Assembly (NCBI RefSeq): GCF_028009165.1
Contig: NC_079241.1
Coordinates: forward strand, 2,914,001-2,978,000
Reading direction: 5' to 3'
Source: Akanthomyces muscarius
Taxonomy: Eukaryota; Ascomycota; Sordariomycetes; Hypocreales; Cordycipitaceae
DNA length: 64,000 nt
Shown: piece after piece, positions 47,141 to 58,800 of the stretch
Position numbering within the stretch: position 1 is the stretch's first letter
Layout of the letters: every line of letters begins with the position of its first letter
The notes under the pieces: generated by a model
Told to the model about the DNA's origin: nothing
Seen by the model: only the letters and a program-made list of their open reading frames with translations
Database searches by the model: none
Program-made: the position numbers and the translations under genes

Positions 47141-48579
47141 GATTGCGAATTGAGAATGTCGAGTTTCCCGTGGTATCGAAAAGACGGGAAAGCAAGATGG
47201 GAAATCGAGAAATATAAGAGATGGCGTGTGGGTTATGTCTCGGTGGTGGATGCCGTTGGACAAGGAATGGCTGGCAGGTTCTCCAGGAATCTTGGGTAGG
47301 CGAGTGCTGTATAAAGAGTGAAACTCGAGCGGCCGGGGCAAAGAGAGAGCCGGTTGCTGGAGGAATTAGAGTATTAGAGAATTATAAAGAACGTGTCGAA
47401 CTAGTGTCAAGGATAGCCGGCGAGAGAGTTGCCAGGACCATGTAGAAGAGGTGTCGAAAAGAGAGACGAAAGGGTCGGACAAGGGCCGGTTTAAAGGACT
47501 CGAGGGCTCTAGAGAATCGAAAACTTCGGTTAGCCATGTCCCCGCTGCAGAACCGCATCTCGGTGGCTTCAAGACATTGCCAGAGGCGAATTTGCGGGGA
47601 TCGAATAAGTTTCCCCTGGCGTGCCGCTCCCTTGGATGGTAGGGGCAGGCTGGCATGGGAAACTTTCGATCGATTGGCATGAGGTGCCTGCGGGAAAAAA
47701 AAGGGCAGGCTTACCAGTTGTGGTGCAGAAGGGACGAGACAATCAAGATGAGACAATTGCACAGCGTGTGGGACCAACGAGTTAACGTCTCCCAGAGCGT
47801 TGGCACAGGATTGAAGTCGACCGCGACAGTGGAGACGATGAAGAATGCAGAGGAGGGTGCTCGGCATGCAACTATATTACAATTGGAGACGAGGTTAGCC
47901 AGGGGACAGGAGAGTTTAGCGTGGCAGTAGAGGGAAGCGGCCGAGTCGGCCGAGTGGCTGAAGAGTTCAGGTCGCGGTGGTGTTTGAAGTATGTACGTAC
48001 TATTTGCCGTGGACCTTGGAAAAGGAAGAGAAGGACGAAAAAGAGAAATTGAAGAATGAGGGGACACTAATGCAAAGACATGCAATAGATTTTGCAGAAG
48101 GCAGTTTTTTTTGCTAGTCAAAGCAAAAAAACAGGCCAACGGACGGTGCAGACACGAGCAGGTCAGACTCGTGAGGCTATCTCGAGAGAAGGGGTCGTAT
48201 CGAACGGCGGAAGCTGTCGAGAAGCGAAGGCTAGCGACTAGAGACTCGAATGAATGAGCGTCTAGCAGGAACTAGTCTCGGGAAGGGGTGGGATCGAATC
48301 GTTTGTCGAGCGAGTCGATGGATTGAGCCGAAGGGAGGTCTGCGGTGGATGGCGGAAGAGTGGATCGAATTCCGGTTGTCGTGATGACTGGAATTTGGCG
48401 AAGCTCCAACTCGGGCGGGCGAGGCAAGACTAGCTTGGCTTTTGGGAGAGTGTAGAGGACGAGTGAAATACCAATCAAGGTATCCTTGGTTCACTTTCTC
48501 GGACAGATAAGAAGACGTTGTGGATTCTTCTTTATTAACCTCAGCTGGGAGCTTTCTTTACACGGCGAGGTGGGTGAAG

Positions 48580-48860
48580 CTAGAATGATTGCCAAGGGGG
48601 TTGGAGGGAGAGTCGAGAAGGAGGAGGAGGGAGGGGCCGTCTTTAAAGGATCTCGTCAATCCGAAGGCCAAGATTTCCTGTGAGAGGGTGTCGACCTGCT
48701 GTGACGGGGTCAGGGACGAAAGGAATAAAAAGGCGGACAGGAAAACGAATGGACGAGGAGAGGAGAAGACGAGGACGAAGAGGAGGAGGGGAGGTGGGAT
48801 AAAAGAGAGGTAAGAGGAGGATGGAGACGGAGAGCGAGGACTGGTGGAGGAGAGGCGGTT
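48580..48860 (-). promoter_or_regulatory. Long pyrimidine-rich tract upstream of the G1 cyclin
   Basis: The plus strand is strongly G/A-rich over about 280 bases, that is C/T-rich in the direction of the cyclin gene, 1.4-1.7 kb before its start codon. Such CT tracts mark core promoters and leaders in filamentous ascomycetes. It may set the start of a long-leader cyclin mRNA or drive a non-coding transcript. Confidence 0.35.
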
Positions 48861-49046
48861 AGTTTTATTCAGGCGGCGTACGGAGGAGCTACAGCAGGAC
48901 GCTGTGGCGGGTGGTGCACAGGCGGTTAGCCCCCCAAAGAGAGCAGCTGGAAGGGCTGGGGAGCGAGATTGCAGCGCACCCGGCGCAGCGTCATCAGCGC
49001 ACAGCAGCCGCAAACCCAGGTACCACTCGAGGTACAGTACAGCGGC

Positions 49047-49076
49047 GGTACTGGTACTGGTACAGGTACAGGTACA
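49047..49076 (+). repeat. Tandem repeat (GGTACW)5
   Basis: Five perfect hexamer units (two GGTACT, three GGTACA) in a row, in the gene-free region. Confidence 0.9.
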
Positions 49077-49523
49077 GGTGTAGCAGAAGAGATATTGGGG
49101 CCCTCTCTCGTCCCCCTGCTTGCTCCGTCTTGGCCTGGGAGCCAGCAGCCAGCCAGTGGGAAGCCACAGAGCACCGCCAGCCTCGACGCCGCCCTCGTCC
49201 TTGCTTGAAGCCTTTTTTTTGGAGCCTTTTTTTGGCGTCGCTGGTCGTGTGGGCTGGGAGGGGGGGCGGCACTACTGCACACAGGGGACCAGGGGAGGGT
49301 GTGTTTGCCAGTGGGAACTGGGTGCTGTACGGTAGGGTGGGCGTGCAAACACCTCACGCCCAGGGGGGCGAGGCGTAGCGGACGCAGAGGTGTGAGGCGA
49401 CCAGGCGTGTCTGTCTGGTGGTGGTGGTGGGTGGTGGGTGGTGGCCCGGGGGCACGAACACGCACACACGCGTTGTGCAAACACTTTGTGCAGCCAGAAC
49501 CACTCTCCTCATAATAGCGCTCG

Positions 49524-49576
49524 CTACCTAGGTAGGTGTTCCGTGCCAGCACCAGTAATAAGTACCTACCTAGGTA
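49524..49576. repeat. Pair of CCTAGG palindromes
   Basis: A perfect 12-bp palindrome, CTACCTAGGTAG (49524-49535), is followed 31 bases later by a 10-bp palindrome, TACCTAGGTA (49567-49576), with flanking bases extending the inverted match between the two copies to about 12 bp. They could form a hairpin or be binding sites for a dimeric factor. Confidence 0.6.
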
Positions 49577-50713
49577 AATAGGTGGCACGCTGCAACTTTG
49601 CATTGTTTCCCCGCTCCGCTCCGGCATGCACAAGGCACCCGGTGGCTCTTGTGTAGCTCACAAGAGTACAAAAATAATTTTCTTCTTGGTAGGGCGGACA
49701 AAGAGAACTGGAAAGGCGGTGCAATTAAAAGGAGAGCAATTGGGCATCGGTGATACCGCATCGCATCCAACTCTCGCCCGGGATGCCTGCTTGTTCCTCT
49801 TACACCGGCTTTTCCATTGGCAATCGTCTGGATCCCATTGTCCACGTACAATTGCACGCTAATCAATCACAACCACTGGGACGCGACGCAGCGCAGGACA
49901 CTAACAGACGAGCAGGTGGGAAGGGCGCAACCAACCACTAGGATAGGGAAGAAGGAAAAAGTAGAACCGTAGATACGTACCGATGTAATGGATGCCGCAG
50001 ATTTTTTCTGAATTCGAGAACAAACGGCTGGGCGTTGTGCGGAGATGTCTAATTGTGTCTGATCGAGTCGTCTGTGTCTCTCAGTCGAGACCCTGCAGCC
50101 TGGACGAAGCTGGTTCGCATCCAACCATCAGTAGGGATGACATTAAAACCCATTCCTTTCTTTTGGGGAGTTTCTTTTTTCCATTCTTTGTATCAAGATC
50201 CCCTTACCTATATCGAAATTGAATGCTCTGGTAGTTGGCCGTAGTAGGAGAGGCAGGTAGGCGACCAGCCACTAAAAACGCGAGCCTGGGGTGGTTCAAC
50301 TCGTTTGTGGGGAAATCGAAAAATTTATCCCAAATAAGGTATCGAGAAATTGGTTTATGCGTGTGCACAGGTCAATAGCAAGATGATGGAAAAAAAGTGG
50401 ATGAGCACGAAAACCTCTTCGTTTGCAGACAAACAGTCAGTTATTATATAGCATGGCAAATTTGATATGCATTCTGGCTTCTATAGCTTAAGTGGCCATT
50501 TAGATTTGGGCAAAGCCGTTGCGATTCAGCTGGCCAGGAGCGATTCTTGTTGTGGTGCGCTGTCCTCCTAGTTTTCCCTATTTTTGTTGTTGACGGCCGG
50601 CCTTGTTTGGACCAAGAACCGGCCGCCCGGCGCCGCCGCGGGGGTGTTTGTTGCCAAACAGCCACTAAATGACGGTGCTATAGACAGGCCAAACAACCAC
50701 CACGCCACGACCG

Positions 50714-50725
50714 CTAGGTACCTAG
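50714..50725. repeat. Palindrome CTAGGTACCTAG
   Basis: Perfect 12-bp palindrome built from the same CTAGG half-site as the pair at 49.5 kb, in the opposite arrangement. Confidence 0.6.
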
Positions 50726-50802
50726 GCAGTTGAAGCAAAACCACCGCAAACACGACCAAGGTGGTATCGCGACGGCGCAGTTACAGTGGACTCGCCTCGC
50801 TA

Positions 50803-50826
50803 CAACGCCAACGCCAACGCCAACGC
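50803..50826 (+). repeat. Tandem repeat (CAACGC)4
   Basis: Four perfect hexamer units. Confidence 0.9.
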
Positions 50827-51096
50827 CCATGCCCAGCCGGCCGTGATAACCTCGCGCGACTGAGACCCAAGAATCCTTCATCACATCTCACAACTGCGAC
50901 TTTTTTCTTCTCCCCTGGGCCTCGATGCCCTCGATTCCCCTGGCGACCCAGGTACGTGTCGTTTTGCGCGGGAACTGCATAGCAGGAGAAAAACCCATGT
51001 CTCGCATCTTTCCCATCCTGCCCATTCCCAGCGGCCTCGGGCATGGGACACTGTCCCAAATCTTTGCATGCCGGACCGCCCGCGTGGAGTTGAGGA

Positions 51097-51130
51097 GGAT
51101 GGATGGATGGATGGATGGATGGATGGATGG
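51097..51130 (+). repeat. Microsatellite (GGAT)8.5
   Basis: 34 bases of perfect GGAT repeat in the gene-free region. Confidence 0.95.
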
Positions 51131-51772
51131 GGCTTTTGCAAGATGCACATCTCAATCACACATGTTCCCGTTTGGGATTTTATGCATCGAGCATATCGAC
51201 CAATGTTTTGCTAGTGCACAAGCCAAAACCGCCCCCAGCCTTTTATTCTCTCCGCCCCACACCAGCAGCGCGAGCTTTTGGAAATGCCATCTAAAAAATA
51301 AATTCGCGACTTGGACGCGGCAACTCGCGTGCGCACTACCATCCATTTGGGGGCTTTTAAATAAGCAGTTTTTATTTTCAATATACACTTGTACTCCCTC
51401 GTCGCATTACATTGCACTTGTCTAAGATGCAAGCCTCCGCCGCCCACAGACACGTCACTACCAAGCACAAGCGCACAACCATTTCCAGTCCGGCCGCTCC
51501 ACTGCCAATAGACGAAACGAGCAACGCTGCACTCCATACTCGTTAGGTACTCTACCATTCGGGTACATTGCTGCGTCGAGGAGTGATGCCTCTCTATTGG
51601 GTTAGGCGACGGCTGCCCTCACATGTTCCAGCCCGCGTCGCTGGCCGCCGGCGTCTCTCGCCATGATGAATATCCCCGCCAGGAAGCACCTTGTTCCTTT
51701 GCAATGACACGGACTCGTCAAAACCTCAAATCTAGAAGCGGTCCAGCCCGCCCAAAGCACAAAGTCAATCTT

Positions 51773-51802
51773 TCCTCCTCCTCCTCCTCCTCCTCCTCCT
51801 CC
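51773..51802 (+). repeat. Microsatellite (TCC)10
   Basis: 30 bases of perfect TCC repeat. It lies in no supported reading frame. Confidence 0.95.
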
Positions 51803-52832
51803 CCTTCCGCTTCCCGTTGGAGCTTTTGCCGAAACCCCACGCAACCGCACCGGAGGCTTGTTAGCCCCCAGGGATTTGAGCACGCATTGCAAAGGCACAA
51901 AGTATCCTACCACTAAAAAGAGTCCAGGTATGGAGCATGGGCTGCATGTAACTCTGGTCTGTCTTTCTCCCTCCGTAAGCACCCGTGCAATTGGGTCGTG
52001 ATAATGGGTCCCCAAGGTCGATCGGGGACATGGATCGTAAGCCAAACCATGTAATTAAACCTGGAATTTTTCTTTTCCATCCACGATCCATCTCATCGCC
52101 GGTGTCGTGCTTCTTGCCCTTGCAGCTTTTGTGCTTTAGCTCATCCATTTTCCTAAAATTGCATTCTTTTGCTTCTCGTGTGGCTCAATCGCGAGGCATC
52201 TGCTATCGCACATGTCGACGCGGAGCCAAGTAAAAAAGAGACTAACATCTGTTCAACGCGAGCGTGACGCCCCCCCCCCCTCCATTCTTTTGTGGCTCAA
52301 TGATACTGCACTACACTATGCTATTCTCGATTTTAGTGTAGCGAGCGAGGCTGAGAACTTGTGTGCTGCGCAAAAATGGCTGGCTCGAGACCGCCCAGCG
52401 GGTAATTGAGCATCCGGCGCCGCCGCAGGCCGCCTGCTTGGGATGCCCGCGCCGTCACACCTTTATCCCAGACACCGCAAACATGTTCTACAAACTACAT
52501 TGGTCTCTGTGCGGCTCCGCTGCATTGACGAGATTAGAATCAAACGGTATCAGGCTGCTACGCCGGCTCACACGAGCGTGCCTGCGTCTTGCTCACCGCC
52601 GAGCATTGATTGGCGCTCAGTGGGTTACACAAAAGAGCTCCCATCCTCCAACGCATTGATGCTTTATAAGACCGAGAGGAAGAGAGGGCCACTTGCACTT
52701 GGGAGAGCCCAGAGAAACTCAAATTGGAGATTAAAACCCCGCATCGCTTAAAGAAGATAAACAGAGCAGGCCACCGGCGGGGGCGGATTTTCAGCGCCTC
52801 CAGGGCCTCCTGTGAGTGTGGCCGACGTCAGA

Positions 52833-52850
52833 TGTGTGTGTGTGTGTGTG
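52833..52850 (+). repeat. Microsatellite (TG)9
   Basis: 18 bases of perfect TG repeat. Confidence 0.95.
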
Positions 52851-55800
52851 GTGCTGATCCTCACACGAACTAATGCTGATAGGCCCGGTGGTGCCATCCA
52901 TCTCGAGCATCTCGTACCATATGGCGCCGAGCCTGGCCCGCCGCAATCATCAACCAGCGGCCCCAATTCCAATACATACACTTGTTGTCTATGCAGAGCA
53001 GATGAGAGTTGAAAACGTCATGGCTCTCTAACCTTCCATCGGCCCATGGCCAAAGGGAAACAGAACGTAAAAGCATCGCTCGAAGCTCGTCAAGCCAAGC
53101 AAGTTCAGTCCTGATCGTCTGATGGCCGAGCTATCTTGGCACCACACACACACACGCACAAGCACAAGTGCACACAAATAGAGACCAACCTTGCGACCCA
53201 AGCCGGTGGCAAGATGGGGGTTGCAGGCCAAATGGGGCTTTACAGCCACGGCTCTAAGAAAGAGCCTTTTTTTGTGGTCGCTAGTCGTGGCAGCGCAAGC
53301 CTCTTGAACAGGGCCTTTACAGCCAATCACCACGCCCGTACGCTCTTTTTCCGCGACGGCACCACCACTACCATCAGGTTTTCCGATATGGGCCTTTTTT
53401 TTTCTGGAGTCGTTCCCCCAAAAACCTGCTCGCTGGAACTGCTCCGTTGGTTCCCAAACCTGAGCTGACAACCAGGGCTGCTTCAAGCCAATCACACCTC
53501 TGCCGTTGAGGGGAGGACGACGCCGACGGTTCCTCCCCTCCGCCCAAAATGCACCGCCTCGCCTGAAAAGGCGCACCGAGATGGCCTTCTTTTGGTGACT
53601 CGGAGTCTTTTAGATTTGGGGAGGTGCGACTTGATTATGATATGAAACTAGCTTCTTTTGCCTTTTCTTTTATTCCGGGCCAGCTAGTTCCTGTTTCCTC
53701 TTTCTGTGTAATAGCTTTCATGCTAGGCTGCACTAGATTACGCCATTGGGTGGGATTCTATTGGCGATATACTTTCCCTTTGTCCACTGAAACCTGTCTC
53801 CTGTTGAATCTTTTTTTCTGTGCTGCCTTGGTGCTGAGGGACCATTGAGCCCTGGATTTTCCGCCACAGATTTTCCCTATATTTTCAATCTATGTGTTAA
53901 ACGTTAAATGATGCCCAGTAAGAACAGGACCATTGTGCTGGCAGCATCGTCCCCCGAGTGCGAGTGATGTAAGACGTATCCATTGGACAATAACAGCCAC
54001 AACGCAGCGTCAACCGGCAGCAGGCCATAAAATTCGACACTAGAGCTGTGCGAAGTTGCCAAAACGAGCACTTTGTGAGGGATCCCCTCTTTCTCGCAAC
54101 ACCGCTGGTGTTCAGAGCTAGCCTAGCCTGTGAGACATTGCCACCAATTACGGCATGGCTTCCAGCCCGCTGGGCTCTGGCATATTGACCTGGCTTTGGT
54201 GGTTGAATTTGGTGGGCTCCAGCGGGCAACATCATGCCACAATTCCCAAACCACCGGCCGGCTACCAAGACGCTGGCGTGCGTAATGAAGCCAATAAGTG
54301 CATCTGCGTCGGTACCGAAAAGAGTGCGCGTGCGCACAAGCTTCAGATAGACCAATTGAACCCTGGTGGCAGATTAATGACACGGGCGCTCCCCATAGAT
54401 CGTAAACCGGATGACCGCACAGCCTCGAAAATTTCACGGCGCATTGATATTGATGGTTGTTTCAAGCTAGTGGTAGTTATCTTTGTTCCCGCGCGTGGGG
54501 AAAGTAAAAAAAAAAAAAAAGAGGTCAGCCGCGTCGAGGCCGTGAACACGCGCAACGTGCTTGTGTCACCTATCCTATCCGCTTTCAACATCCCATGTGT
54601 CTCTTGAGCATGAACTCGGTATGGGGAACCGGTTTCGAGTCGCGAAGCTCCATCTCATGCAGGGCACCACACTGGACCGTGGTTGCGCTTCGCTACTTAG
54701 TTATAATGGTCTTAGTACTGATTGCGTATCTAGTATGGTTTTACATCCCAGCTGGAAGAGGACAGCAGAAAAAAAAGAAAGTCCCAATGCAGAGCCTGAT
54801 ATTAAGATGCGACGGCGCGCAGCTAAACCAAGGAAATAGGAGGAAGGAGTGCATATGCACGCATGTGTAAGTGCGTATCCGGGGTGCCTCAGCCTTGTCT
54901 CTGGTCTCTGGGCAAATGTCTTAAATTCGACGTCTTTTCGCCTTGCATAAAATATCCATCAATCGCGCTTTAAGAGCTGCATCTTTTAGACTCGCTCCTG
55001 GCCAGTCAAACGACGGACTAACCATTTTTCTCTCTCCCTACCGTCGAACCTGGTCCCTGAGGCTAAACGACAGCCCTCTCTGCAAGGCACGACCATCGAA
55101 TTGCCAAAGGCCGGCAAAGGTACTATCACGGTCCGACGCCTTCTTTCCCTCTCGCCATCAGACTTGCTTCCTCCGCCTCTCCTTTTCCACCACTAGTTAC
55201 CACGGGGCGGAAACGGCTTGCATATCAACATCGATATTGACTGCTAAAGATTGGGCAGCAAAGCTCCCCTGTTGCTAATATTCGGATATTCCGCTTCCCG
55301 TCGTTTGTAATTTTGGCTCCTGGTCTTTTTATCAGCCGTGGCGGCCAGTAGAAAACGCCCACCCCGAATTTTACTTCCACTCTGGGAAGAACACCGAGGG
55401 TCAGCGGTGGCGTGGTCCGTTCCCAGTGATGGGCAAACCGCTAGTTGTAACCCAACGCTAAATCGGAGCCATTCAGCGATCTTGGTCTGAGAACCATCGC
55501 GCATGTGCTATTCTTGCTGTTCCATGAAAAGCCCTCCAGCGGCCGCCCACTGGGCCAGCCGCACCAATCCTACGAGGCGCCGAGTCTGAATCCATTAAAA
55601 ATCAGGATCACATTGGGTGGCGAGCCCATAGCTCGCTGTTCCGACTGGCTGCTGGGCTGCTTCGACGGCGCAAACAGAGTTTACGCAAGTCTTCTTTTAC
55701 GCTTGCCTGGTTCCGAATACAGAAGCCGGACGAGTGGCTATGGCTGTCGGTGTGGGCTCGAGTTGCTGGAAGCGTGTTAGCAAGAGCGTCCATTGAACGA

Positions 55801-58800
55801 ACTGAGAGCTTGATTTTACAAGAGTAACTTGTTGAGCTGAAAGCGATTAAGCTTCCCCGTACATGTAAGTTAGATGCGGCGGCAGAATCTAGGGGACATA
55901 GTAAGGTAAGGAGACGGACAAGTTCAAACCCTGCCACGCCTGCCTTGCCGCCCCAACAGTACAACATGCATTAGTTACGACGCCACCGTCAAACTTCAAT
56001 ATATGAAAAAAGGCAATGCAGCTATATGGTTCGTGCCACGTCAATTAGGAAATTCTCCTGACATGAACCAGTCATGGGCTCCAGAATCACAAACAGCCGC
56101 CCTGCAGTGAGGCCCGCGCTGACGCTTGCACCAGTGCACCAGACTACTGCCATCCGTGACCAACCACGCCCCTACTAAGTTTTATTAATGATGAAAAGCA
56201 ACTGGCGCCGATCTTTGGAGCTCGGGTGTAAATTGGCTGACTGCCTTTTTGCCTTTTTTACTTTCTCGAATCTGTGCGGCCGGGTACGACATGAGCAATT
56301 GAACGCCACACGGCCCCTTACGCATAATATAGTTTGGTTTGTGCAACGAGCCAAGAATGCGCCAATTGGGCCGCGGCCGGCGGCCGCATCGATTTCGAGG
56401 CCCGTTACTTAGCACGCGCGCTGTTCGCAAACAAAGGGGATCTTGTGCCACTGTGAGGACTCATTAGGGGACGAAAGCCCGTTGTGAGCTGTTGTTCTAC
56501 GGCGGTGGCTGCCAATCCATTGGGCAGCAGGCTTCCCCCTGGGGGCGGTCTGCTGTCGTGGCCCAAGGAGACCCTTTGGCGGCCCCCTACTACACAACAG
56601 GCCATAGCTTCTGGCCGTAGTATCAAGAGGCCCGCGTTCGCTATCTGCATGACACGGCCCAAAGATTGGCGATGTATGTTGCCATCGTGACGGTTCTCCT
56701 TAGTGTTGCAACTGCTTAATGGCCTGTATACGTTGAAAACCGGCGGCCACGCCCCCCCAGTGACACCTGTGCGACCGTCCTTGCCGGCCACGGCACTTGC
56801 TAAAGTGCTTGCATGCCGCATCGGGGTTTTTTTTTCTTTTTAAATGTTTGTGCTGGGGGCCGGGACCATGCGCCGAGTCGTGAGCCCTTCCTGCTTCGTA
56901 TCTCGAGACAGTGTCATCTCGGCGGCCCGGCCAAGATGCAGGGCCAGATATCTGTGTGCCGCATCTCCCCGTCATACGCCTCCCATCTCGTGCCCCAATG
57001 CACGCCCAGGTACATTGCATCTCCTGATGCAGGAGTGCGGGTGCGGTACATGGGGTGTTTGGGTGACAGTGACGCGAGCAAGCAAGAAAAAAAAAGGAGA
57101 TTTGATGTCAGGGTTTCCTTTCTTTTTTGTTTCTGCAGGCTTTGCTAGAATCATAGCGCTGAACCCTAGTGCTGCAGGCATTGTAATACAAGCACACGCG
57201 CACAATGGCTGTGTGGTTACTTTTTCTCCAGCGGCGCTACTGTAGTGTAAAACCATTGTCAGTAGGGACGGTTTAATGTAGGCTTGCATTGGCGCTTGAC
57301 CAGCTAGTCTCAGACACGCTGTGAGATGGAAAGCTATGCCAAGTTGTTTCTTTTTGTATGCACGCACTTTAAAATTACGACTGAATAAGAGAGTGCCTTG
57401 CATTACGCGAAACAAGGCCGATGTGCAGCAAATAGAGCGACGGGCAATAAGAGTCGTCATACGCACCTAATGATGGCCGTTGGACACACGCCAGACGGCC
57501 CAGGAATCCACCTGTACCACATTTGGGGCCGTCGCTCTGTTGGGCCTCTACTTTTTGTTGTTCCTATGCAGGGTCCAGAGACTGCAAACCCACCTGTCAC
57601 CGTCCCACAGGGTTTTGTGCTACGGCAGTGGTATCAATTTGCTAATTATGAAGCTACGGAGGCATCGGCAGGCACAGCTTATCTTGGAAGGCAGTGTCCA
57701 CGGCAGACGCGAGAAGGGCTGACTCCGCCTCCTGCGCGGTGAAGTCGGTGGTGGGAACAAAGGCGGAGGAGCAGGGCGTGTGCGTTTTGGAAGGTTTGCC
57801 TTTCTTTTCCGGAAATATGCTCAGACTGGTGCTTCCACGTTCCACTATCGAGGGGTGCACTGCTTCGCGTTCAATGGATCGGAGGGAGAGTAATTTAATC
57901 TACGTCGGAGTTGACAAGACAAGGAAAAGGTTTTCAAGAAGAGCCTCACCGTCTTTCTGTAGAAGAGTAATGCTTTACGTAGCTAATGTGCCTCCGCTTG
58001 CCGGCTCCTGATACAGTCCTCAACGAAAAGGAGTCTGTCGTGGCCTGTCGTTGGCGCCGATAGTGGTTGCATGCATGCAATCAACAAGTTACGTTTGTAG
58101 TGCTGTACAGACCTGACAATTTAGAGTGGCTGCATAACTCGCTTCTAGAAGCCTGCCTAATTGGGGCCGTACTTCTTATGACGACACCGCGCAGGACCCA
58201 GTCCAGCCAATGGCAACGCTCGCATTGCTCCTCCGCAAGCACCAGCCGCTGTGGCGGGAGCAGCAGCCGCCCCTCCAAGCTGTGGCTTCTCCCGCGGCGG
58301 GGCGGGGGGAGCCTCTTAGTGTCGATTTGTGCCAATTGATTGAGATTTGCACAACACAGCAGGCTCACAATGCTGATGCTGCAGGTCCTTGATAAATAGT
58401 GAAGCTGCACGCACGTCGTCTGCTCGCTCCGCTCCAATACCCATCCCAGTGGCACCGCCGAGTCGCGTGCCTCTGCTCCTCTTTGCGCTGCGGGCCATCG
58501 GCATCATTACCGTGGACAGATGAGCGACAAAGCCCACTGTGGATGGGTTTTTCGACAGATTTTTTTTTCTTGCTCGCCCGCTCTCGTCGGTGAAGGCAAA
58601 CAAGCAGCCCAAGGGTCCCGGGGTTTCTGGCAAAAGAAGAGCTCGCGAGGACGGTGACGGGTCGAGTCCACGCCAAAGCGGCCCACGCCTAAGCAGGGCA
58701 CCCGCACTGCCCACTTTGCCGGACCCTGCAGGCGAAAAAAAAAGAGCATTTGCAGGAGTGCTATTCGTGGACGGCCACCCATGATGCATACTGTCTCCAA

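Noticed and set aside
50108..50125. tRNA B-box-like sequence GGTTCGCATCC
   Set aside because: The T stem has a mismatch and no A box or acceptor stem is found at the right distance.
50406..50413. CACGAAAA as a Swi4-type box for the cyclin gene
   Set aside because: One isolated 8-mer 3.3 kb from the gene is not more than chance; the same holds for the single ACGCGT at 49468.
55919..55933. AGTTCAAACCC as a tRNA B box
   Set aside because: The flanking bases do not form a T stem and no cloverleaf can be drawn.
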